Source: Enchytraeus crypticus (lineage: Eukaryota > Annelida > Clitellata > Enchytraeida > Enchytraeidae). Taken from it: a stretch of 64,000 nucleotides of DNA. Under the pieces are notes generated by a model. It saw nothing but the letters and a program-made list of their open reading frames with translations. It was not told where the DNA came from and searched no databases. The translations under genes were made by a program, and so were the position numbers. Positions 43,101 through 52,291 of this stretch are shown in pieces. The stretch lies in the NCBI GenBank assembly GCA_905160935.1, contig CAJHZI010000243.1:235001-299000 (forward strand). Direction: 5' to 3'. Every line of letters starts with the position of its first letter. Position 1 is the first letter of the stretch.

Positions 43101-44890
43101 ATACTAATATATAATAATACAATACTAATATATAATAATACAATCATGATGAACTCAGACATGTGGTACATTGCTTTTGTACAACGTGTTGATTGCGGTG
43201 TTTGATGTTTTCAGACGAGGCTGCTACAATACGCGTGACGAACCTCTCAGAGGACACCCGAGAGTCAGATCTACAGGATCTCTTCCGACCGTTCGGCAAC
43301 ATCGGCAGAATATTCCTCGCCAAGGACAAGGCTACGGGTCAGTCTAAGGTAAGCCTTGGGTTATGAATTGTCTCTTCTTCTTTCTGCTAGTTTTTCCTGA
43401 TAGTGGTGATGTGATAATTCCCCTCTTACCTTTTTAGTTATTGAATTTAATCTGTACAGTATTGCTTGACTTTTAAGCTGAAGCAGCAGGATAGGTTTAG
43501 GTTTTAGATTCAAAATCTGAAGTTGTTGGTTCGAATCCTTGCTCACCAGTTTTCCTTTGGAGAGATGAAATGAACGTTAGCTGCACTCGTAAATGTTAGC
43601 TGCTCTTGAAGCTTTTTTCCTTGACCACTATAAAATAGTCCTCTCTCTCTCTTAGTGCACTGCCTACTGGCAGGTCCATGGTATATAACGCCTCCACTCG
43701 TCTCTATTTTCCGTTTTCCATTACTTTTGATATACCATTATTCTTGGGTGATTCTGCTTATGACGAGGTGGGCCCCCTATGCCTTCCTCAGCTTTGACTA
43801 ACATTTACTGGACAGGGGCATCATTCCCTGAAAAAACAATCCTGTTTACCCAACAAAAATAATTCAATAAAGTGTAGTTAACGATTGCTAGTGGTGCTCC
43901 CAGCGCCATATCGGCTCGAATTTGAACCGATGGTCTCTAGGGCCTCAGACACAGGCAAATACTTCGGCTACTATACCTCCTTCGGTCAACTATTCACTCG
44001 TTGTTTGCTGTTTCTGTGTGCAGGGCTTTGCGTTCATCAACTTCTTCAACAGAGAGGACGCTGCCAGGGCCATAGCTGGCGTGAGCGGGTTCGGCTACGA
44101 TCATCTCATCCTCAATGTTGAGTGGGCCAAGTAAGTGCGGCTGTGTCTTGTGCATATAGTATATAGTAGTGTTGTTAGCATAGTGACGTGGGAGTGGCTT
44201 ATAGCTATAGGTGCACTTACTTATAGGTATAGCTATAAGTATGTGCATCTTTGTCTCTTTCAAATATTATATAGTGGTGTCGTTAGAGTAGTGATGTGGG
44301 AGTGGCTCATAGCTATAGGTGGGGTTTAGGTAGTGATGTGGAAGTAATTTGGTTAGTACTGTATGGGTGGCGTGGGTCAAAATGACAGATATTTAGGTTG
44401 TGTTATGTATATTTTATACCATGAGATGATTGAATCGTCATGATGATATCTATAAACCATTCAATGTACCTTAAAATTCCTTATAGTATAAAGATCAACC
44501 ATTAAGAAATGATTTTATTACGTTTTCCTATGATACATTCTTTAAGTGTTAATACATGGCTTTAAGTGTTCTAAGACTACGGATAAAGACTGGACTCTGA
44601 ATAGAATGGACTGTACATATGGGAAAGCTGATTTTGAATAGCTAGTAAATCTTATTAACAATAACTGCAGTTTTTTTAGGGCTACTGTTGGCATTGACAA
44701 CATTATGTTCTGCGGAACCAAAGTCAAGCCAATGAGCAATGAATGAGTCTAGAGTTGGTGCAAAATCAGAATTTTAGAAACCCAGTCCAAAGATAGTAAA
44801 TTGTAATTCGTAAGTACTTGTAATTCGTAATGTTATGTGAAAATTGTCAAGTGTAACTGTTTGTGTTGTAGGCCCAGTGGAAGCGGTTAA
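40183..44890 (+). CDS. eif3g: Translation initiation factor eIF3 subunit G
   Basis: Exons: 40183-40226, 40587-40702, 41202-41261, 41599-41703, 42229-42553, 43215-43348, 44024-44130, 44872-44890; all GT/AG and phase-consistent. They give 302 residues; a few N-terminal residues from an unplaced first exon are missing. Family marks in order: KPSWADQVE near the N-terminus; [16 protein letters not shown]; a CCHC zinc knuckle in [18 protein letters not shown] (C-x2-C-x4-H-x4-C); [11 protein letters not shown]; then one RRM with RNP2 IRVTNL and RNP1 GFAFINF, ending [21 protein letters not shown]. In known eukaryotes eIF3g is a subunit of the eIF3 complex on the 40S ribosome and acts in scanning and reinitiation; the RRM contacts RNA/18S rRNA. 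A Gly/Ala-rich insert (about 42379-42480) separates knuckle and RRM. The RRM is split by two introns. Confidence 0.96.
40267..40395 (-). repeat. Dispersed repeat copy (family B) in eIF3g intron
   Basis: AAAGGTTTAACATCTATTTC, GCATACAAGGATGAAGTCAG, CGATTCACCCAA and TGCACTGAAGAGAAAAA repeat the order seen at 29480-29610. Confidence 0.6.
42775..43143. repeat. 21-bp AT-only satellite in eIF3g intron, about 17 copies
   Basis: Units of TAATATATAATAATATAATAC. The 122- and 149-codon - strand frames are heptapeptide artefacts of the 21-bp period. Confidence 0.95.
43440..43740. repeat. SINE-like head and family D piece in eIF3g intron
   Basis: A B-box-like TTGGTTCGAATCCTTGCTCA at 43528-43547 is followed by AAATGAACGTTAGC, echoing family A. 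43645-43690 (CTTAGTGCACTGCCTACTGG then CAGGTCCATGG) matches 30300-30340, the end of the LINE relic, suggesting that family D is the 3' end of that LINE. Confidence 0.5.
43905..43985 (-). repeat. tRNA-like SINE head
   Basis: On the - strand GAGGTATAGTAGCCGAAGTA (A-box-like) and ATCGGTTCAAATTCGAGCCG (B-box-like) are about 45 bp apart. Stems not checked in full. Confidence 0.4.
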
Positions 44891-45459
44891 GAGAGGAGGA
44901 CAAGTTTAGTGAATGGTGGGGACTTTCCATTAGAACTCTGTTCAGTTTAATGACCGAGAGCCGAGCGCTGTATGAGTGTCACCTTATGTGTATCTGCGCT
45001 TGTAGATGTATCTATTTATGTGTTTGCAACGTGCTGATGATGTTTTGGCATATGTGTGCGTGTTGTATAGTAAGTGCACTGTTATATGAATAACTCGTTA
45101 CTAGCAGAGAGACAGCAGTAGATGTCATTTGTATGTAACTTACTTCATGCTCGCATTAGATAATTTCTTTGATACTTGTCATCATAGCCATCTGAGAGCG
45201 ATTGACATGAGCTACCAGATTATAGGCCGCTGGTTCTGCAAAGGTATAACTTAGCGCTAAGGGTTTAGAATGCTTATAAGCATTAGATTATAAGCCGCTG
45301 GTTCTGCAACGGTATAACTTATTGCTAGAGGTTTATAATGCTTAGCTTGCGCTGCTGTAGTGAATGCGAGTGGCTAATTTTGAGGCTGTAAGCATTCAGT
45401 GTTTGTTTGTGTGTGTGGTGTGTATGAGTGAGCTTTGTTAATGATATTGAAAGATATAG

Positions 45460-45465
45460 AATAAA
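45460..45465 (+). terminator. Candidate eIF3g polyadenylation signal
   Basis: AATAAA 570 bp after the eIF3g stop codon; the first canonical hexamer I noticed downstream. Confidence 0.4.
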
Positions 45466-45797
45466 CTAAATTTCTTCTGCGGGACTTGAGATCATTATAA
45501 ATAAATAACACGCATTAATTATAGTGAAATGATAAACCATAAACCACGTTGATATTTATCATTTTTAATGCCATATATTTAAAACATTAGGATATCTAGT
45601 TCATTTTCTGTATAACCAGTCTGGTGAATGTCCTGAGATTTTGATGTTATCTGACACCTCTAGCCACTGAGCTATTGAGACATTCTATAGAGCTGTAAGG
45701 TCAAGTTTAACGTTTGTTTCCATATCACAGGGATACCGTCAGAGATGATATGCCTTGTAATAGGTAGTGCATGTCACAGACTTCTTGATATGGTACA

Positions 45798-45918
45798 ATG
45801 CAGTCGGTAAGATACTCAACCGCGTATTAGTATGTGCAAGGTTCAAATCCTGGGCTCACCCGTCACTGACATCGCTTTCTAGTGAGGAAACTGACGTTAA
45901 CCTTAGCTTTACCAGCTT
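45798..45918 (+). repeat. tRNA-derived SINE-like copy (family A), good reference copy
   Basis: Order: GCAGTCGGTAAGATACTCAA, CCGCGTATTAGTATGTGCAA, B box GGTTCAAATCCTGG, GCTCACCCGTCACTGACATC, GCTTTCTAGTGAGGAAACTG, ACGTTAACCTTAGCTTTACC. This is the clearest full copy and shows the tRNA-like head joined to a conserved body. Confidence 0.7.
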
Positions 45919-46126
45919 TTACAGCATGCTGCCTGGGAATATGTGAATCAAATATTGGATGCGGTTTGTCAGAGGTTAACAATGTCGTTACTCCTGAGCT
46001 ACCGTAGTTTGTAATTCTCTTTTGTTGTCTGCCAAGGAATGGTACAATGAACTCTGAACACAATGTATATCAACGACTCTACACTCTCTCTGACGAATAA
46101 AATGTGCTTTAATACAATACACAAAC

Positions 46127-46472
46127 TACAGGGTGGCCAGTGACCTTTTCCTAAGGGGTCACAGCTAGAACAACAAAAGTCACAGTAACGTATCGTATAC
46201 TACTGGAAGGGGTATTCACAGTTGAATCCAGTGATACCAATTAGACATTTTATTTTACGTCCCTGACATCATCCTTGTATGAGGAAACGGACGTTAAACC
46301 TTTATTATTATTTGCCCTCTGACCTCCCACTTCAAATCCCCTTCAAACGAGCAGGGAATGAACACAGCAAACTTTCAAACAGTTGATTTTCCAGTCTTTT
46401 GATTACCACAATCAAATTTTTGTTTGAAATGACCACCCCACCCCCTAGGAAAATATTACTAGCCACCCCGTA
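46127..46472. mobile_element. MITE-like element with TA duplication and nested repeat
   Basis: CAGGGTGGCCAGT at 46129 and its approximate inverse ACTAGCCACCCCG ending at 46470 form terminal repeats; TA flanks both ends. A family B tail (ACGTCCCTGACATCATCC, TTA run) at 46256-46315 lies inside. No transposase frame. TA target and CAGGGTG ends point to the Tc1/mariner superfamily. Confidence 0.65.
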
Positions 46473-46616
46473 TAGCTGCCTATTTCAGATATGCCATTCA
46501 GTAACACGGCATTAGTGAGAATATTCTGAGTTCTAATTATTTTATTATATTATCTGGCAGATTGTGTTTATAATAATAGAGATGAGTACAAAATAAAATA
46601 AAAGATATAGCTCAGT

Positions 46617-46710
46617 TTAACGTCCGCTCACTACCGCACGGCATAACTTTTGAGGAGGTGCGGCTGAGATTTGAAGGGATGGTTCTGACGATTTTTTCCA
46701 CTCGGCTATC
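46617..46710. repeat. Dispersed repeat copy (family E)
   Basis: See 17262-17365 for the shared blocks; both copies have the same orientation. The rest of 46710-47480 shows no gene or matched repeat. Confidence 0.4.
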
Positions 46711-47486
46711 CAACCCGTATAAAAAATGGAAACTAAGTACAGCGTTTCGATCTTACTGTCCCTCAATTGCTTGGTCCAAATAAATGACTTAATAACTGTC
46801 GCTGAATTAGCTCGTGAAACAAAAAATATAAATACAAAATCAAATAAAATCAAATCTGATAGTGATAATAATAATCATTTAATTATATCAATACAATAAA
46901 AAATCCCGACCCTGGTTAAACTGGGATTTAAGGGAAGATGATGATGACGATGAATATAATATAAAATGTGAGCAGAACAGCGAAGCAGAGTACCAGACTA
47001 ATTGTCAGTAGTGAATTACACATGACTCGCAATAGTTCATTAGCTTGCAATAGATACTGAGGAAGGAAATGGAACACCACGTGGAAGCCATATCCAAAGG
47101 CTAACTTTTAGTATCCTAGGAAAGCTATATAATAAAGCCATGATTGCCTATACTGTATTATGAGAAATAAATTTATATTCTAACCCTATCAGGTTCGAGA
47201 GAGCACCAAACCTGTAGCTCGGTTTCTTGATGACATTTACAATACTAACAATCTATGCTCTCTTATCAAACAGATCTACAGCAATACCTTCAATATCTAC
47301 TTCTAACACAACAAGCTGGTAGAAATGCAGCAGTTGTGCCCTTTTTGTAACTTGAAATAAGCGACTTCATTAAAAATAGGCGACTTTTAAGACGATTTGA
47401 CTTTCCCACCTCACAGCAACACTGTTCATAAGCTATATACAGGGCTAGATAAGCCATCAGTTCTCTCCTAACAATAGCTGGGCTCG

Positions 47487-47840
47487 TCAAAGCTTCTTCT
47501 GTACCTTCTTTATGAGCGCCAGTCGCTGTGAGAAACATACAAGACTGTGCAATATGAAAGTGCAAAATAGTGTGTGACCCAAATACACGAGTACAACGTG
47601 CAGTTAATACAGTAGAGTACACAACGTATGCGTGCAAAATTATAAGCTATACTAATAAATTAATAATGTACAAGTAAAAAACAGTATGCAGAACACATAT
47701 GCAAAACAACAAATCAAGTACTAGTGATATCAACAGACACAGTTGAGAGAAATCGTGACGGAGAGATTGAGATATACAGACGGAGACATATAGAGAGGCA
47801 GACAAGGCGATACAGAGATGCAGACAAACAGATATTGATG

Positions 47841-47910
<70 letters not shown>

Positions 47911-50900
47911 CATCAATATCTGCTTAGCGACCCGTGAGGGAGCTTAGCACAAGGGGCATAGCGCTATCGCGCGGCCCCTTACGGTGCAACGCTCCTCAAC
48001 GTCGCGGCGCAGACATATATACGTGTCCACGTGGAGACTAGGACACAAGGTCAATCTCGCAAGGGTTTGGAGCCCAGGTGGACGTATCGCCCTAGGTAAT
48101 GCCTAGGGAAAGCCCTGGGTAACGCCTAGGGAAGACAGTCGCCAGTCATATGGTTGGGGTGGTAGCGTGTTGCCTAGGGCGGTGTTTGTAGAGAGTTTCT
48201 CTCTCTCATACTATTAATAGCCTCGCCCAGGCTGTGGATCTACGGAGAGTTTTGTGAAAGCGAAAGCGATGATTCATGGTTGGAGCGTTCGCCTTATTGA
48301 ACTCTGTGGGCTGACGCGAGATGATGAACAGATGTTAGGAAGTTCTCGTTTCCGATTCCCGCTAAATTCTCAGAATTGGCGCCAATTCATTACTATATAT
48401 ACCCCTCGTTGTAGCTAACTAGATCATTAGTCAGTTTCTACCTGAACTCGACGCTGCTTAGACGTAAGTATAATGGCCGATCCTATACCTAGTACTAATT
48501 CTGCCATAGGCGGTGTACAAGGTAACAAGTCTCACATTCAGCCACAACGTGCGGATCCCGACAAGCGTACATACCGGTCTACCTGTCAACACTATCTAAC
48601 TAACAACAACAGTTCTACTACTCCAGTTCAAACAAGAGTTGCTAATGGATTCGCTACAGATTTCGTCGTTAACTTTCCCTCTCCCTACTATATGGTCTTT
48701 GATCAGGGATATGTGAATATTCCCTACTACAATCCCTACATGTCAATGGACTACGCAGATATGGATGCTATATGGGCAGGCGCTTCTCGTTTCAGAATAA
48801 TCGATTAGCGGTTTTGACATCACTCGCATAACATGTTCTCAACAGGTCGTATCGCCGTCAACATCTGCCACTCAAATAACTAACCAGTTCTCTCAGATGC
48901 CCATGGTGCTCATGTTTGTGGACGACGACCACGTCATTGCTTCGTGTTCGACAGTAATCGATGCTACAAATGTCTCGACCCCACCATCCAGATGTGAGAC
49001 TCTAATGACAGTTCCTGGGCTAGGCAATCAGGGAATTCCTCACGTGTTCTCCGATGGATTCCTACCTAAAGTTCGCTTCTTGCAACCGTGCAGTTCAGGA
49101 ACAATAAATACCAATGCTGAGAATACCTTTCGTCTGTTCAAAGGTGGAAACATTCAGATGCTATCCACTGGAGATACTTACTCCTACAAATGGACCAATC
49201 CTGATCCGGATCGTTGGATATCTCCACAGATTACTAGCAATGATCCCGCTGGAGCTGATGAAACCACTCGCAGTACAGAGGTATATAGTGCTGTTGGAGC
49301 TGCTATAACTGGTGCTATCATGCAGAATCTGGCAACTAATGTCAGCAGAAATCTGTTGAATATACCTGTCGCTCACTTGCTTAGAGTACCACCGCTCTAC
49401 ACGGAATTGTCTGCTGTGATCATCAATTTAGAACTGTGGGTTGACTACTTCATGACTATTGAATGGGAAAATGGCAAATATCTCACGACCAGAGCTCTGT
49501 TTGGCGAGAATGCGAGCATGTTGCCGACTAACTATCTTCCATTCCCTACCTATCGTCGTGAACTGCTGGGTCTAGGACCTGGTACATATCCTCCACCTAC
49601 TCTGCGTGGGAACACTTCTAAGAGACCACTAGAAGATGAGAAGGAAAGATATCGTGCATCTAAACAGAAGATGCAAGAGAAGTCAGGTTAGTCGTGTATA
49701 GTAATCTGTATTTGTATATGTTTTAGGTGACCCACGAGGATCCCTACAGATATGTCGACATGGGCCATAGAAGAAGAGGAGAGAGCTTTCGCATGCGTCG
49801 AAGGAGAAGATTCCGAGCGAAGAAACAAGAGAGGGACCATCAGAGAATTCTACATGCTAGTATGCAGCTACCCGGGTCTGCTATTCGCTCAGTTCAAACC
49901 TCAACAGGAGATGTTGGACAACAAGGGACAGAAGGTGGTTTCGGCATACAACAAGAATCAGGTGAGGTTCGAAGAAGCCACTCTGGAATCTGTGTACAAG
50001 AGGAAGATTGCCAAGTGGTCGAGCAAGAATGAAATACTCAACTCTCTACCGCAATTGTCAAAGAACCTGTGCAACCAATTGAAGATGTTCTTAGCCAAAG
50101 AACAAGTAGCTGTCTTCTATCACAACGCGAATGTGGATAAGTGCGCCAAGTTTGGAGGCCCTCATCTACACATAATTATTAAGATGGGACAGACGGCTAG
50201 AGGAGAAACTCAATATCTCTTCGATAATTCGGCATACAAGTCGTTGAGACAGAAGTTTGCTAACTGCGGAGGATATCTAAAGGCTCAAGGTGTGAGACAT
50301 TTAGAATCTGCCGTGAGACATTTCCTCACACCTCCCAGAGTCTACTTGGGTACCAATAACGCTCAACTGCATAACGTGGTGTTGGATTGCCGAGCTCTGT
50401 TGGCAGCGTCTGACCAGTTCTTTCAGGAAGAGGAATGTTTCGAGGAAGAAAGCGACAATGAGGAAGAAGAGACAAAAGTTGCGGAAGTGGAATGGACAGG
50501 CTTTGAGGAGATCGACAGAGAGCGATATAACAAATGTATGAAACGTCCGAGAGATATCTCCGAATTTGAAGAAGACGATACTCCGCCCGTTCAGATGGTC
50601 AAAAGAAATGGTCCACCTAAGATGGAGCAGACGAGTACCGATCAACTCTCGGCTGTTCTAACAACGCTGTGTAAGCGCTGGAACGCATTCACAGTGACTG
50701 ACATGTATCAAGCACAAGCAGAGATACCGAAAGAGGAGGACAAAGATTGGAGAGAGTTTTGGAATCGTATGGTGAATAAGCCATCCATAAGGACGATGAT
50801 GGACAACATCCGCAGCAGTGTTCATTCGGACTATATGTACAAGCCGTTCCAAGATCTGGTGGAAGAGGCGTGCACTATGAAACTACCGGTTGCTAAATAT

Positions 50901-51955
50901 GAAACGCCCGAAAGGAGCTACGAAGTAATGCGTCAATGGTTAAAGGATCAAGGTTTTCCTGCCCGAGACTTTGTACAAGACGTTGTGGACATTCTGGACA
51001 GGAAACTGGAGAAGATCAACACGATGTGCCTGATTGGACCTAGCAACAGCGGGAATACGGTGATGTTCTCCAGACCTCTCGCTACTATATGTCGTTTCAT
51101 TGGACGTAGACGTATCGGAGCAAGAGGAAGCAACTCTAAATTCGTGTTCCAGGAGATACCTAACACTCGTCTTGTGTGCGTGGACGAATGTATTCTGAAT
51201 CCAGATAATCAGGAGAATTGGAAACTACTACTGGGTGGAGAAGAGATGAGCGTTCCAGTGAAGTTCAAGGGTAACGCCAGAATCTTGAGGACACCAGTTC
51301 TGTTAACTGGAAACAAGGATCCATGGGTCTTGAACTACGGCAACCAGGATGCGTTCATGAATAGAATGAAGTACTATAAGACCAAAACCATCGATGACTT
51401 AGTTGAAGTGAAGCAAATGCATCCTGCCATGTGGTGGTACTTGCTGCAACTGCTCGACTGTCCCGAAGGAGAAGAACCCGCTGTTCAAAACATGAGACCT
51501 GTGCCTACTTGTAGCGAAACGGATGGGAAGACTGCTCTCACAACTTTTTCTTAAATGGACCCGTGACACATAACATACGCCTCCGGGATGTGTATAAGAA
51601 ACACTTTAGTACATTGACTGTTTATATATATGATGATTTAAATTATAGACTATATATCGATCCTAAAGATGTAGAGAACAAGGACTGTGTAATGCTTAGG
51701 GCCCCTAGAACTGTGCACTATTATAACTATATATTACCTCATATTATAGAAATTGACAATGTTAAGTATCGTTGTAGTGATTTAGCTGTAGACTTTGCTT
51801 TATGTGTTCGCTTAAATGATGGTGATCGTAATAGAATTCTTTGTTACTATTGACATCTGGTGTTTGAGTTGCGATATACTAGCTCTAATGTTTATAGTTA
51901 GGAGAGAGAGAAACTCTCTACAAACACCGCCCTAGGCAACACGCTACCACCCCAA

Positions 51956-52002
<47 letters not shown>

Positions 52003-52234
52003 AATCTCTATTACACCATCAAAACGTGGTAGCAAGTTGCACACAATCAACACAAAATAATAACAACAGTGCATTACAACAAATACAACTGCATTAAAAA
52101 TAAACAAATATAAAATAAAAATATATAGTATAGATGTCCTAATAATCTACTTAATGCATGGGTAGTTAGACCTTTCGCATTATTCATACATATATTTCTT
52201 AAAATTAATGATGAAGACATGAAGATATAAAGAC

Positions 52235-52291
<57 letters not shown>

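Larger units (their letters stand above)
47829..51963 (+). mobile_element. Endogenous parvovirus-like element in the last TAF12 intron
   Basis: Bounded by 60-bp perfect inverted repeats (48148-48207 and 51902-51961) and, on the left only, a further 220 bp of hairpin-rich sequence. TA runs flank both ends. Contents, all on + strand: promoter, capsid-like frame in two pieces, NS1-like protein with HUH and SF3 motifs, small third frame. NS1 type, inverted ends and total size of about 4 kb fit the Parvoviridae (densovirus-like). The base composition is visibly less AT-rich than the flanks, as expected for an insertion. The copy carries coding breaks (capsid frame interruption, helicase lysine lost), so it is an old or inactive copy. 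The exact outer limits are uncertain because of the TA runs. Confidence 0.8.

Noticed and set aside
42722..43171. 149- and 122-codon hydrophobic - strand frames
   Set aside because: AT-only 21-bp satellite in an eIF3g intron read as Ile/Leu/Tyr repeats.
47290..47637. 115-codon - strand frame as a separate gene
   Set aside because: It is chance frame around the TAF12 last exon, which uses another register.
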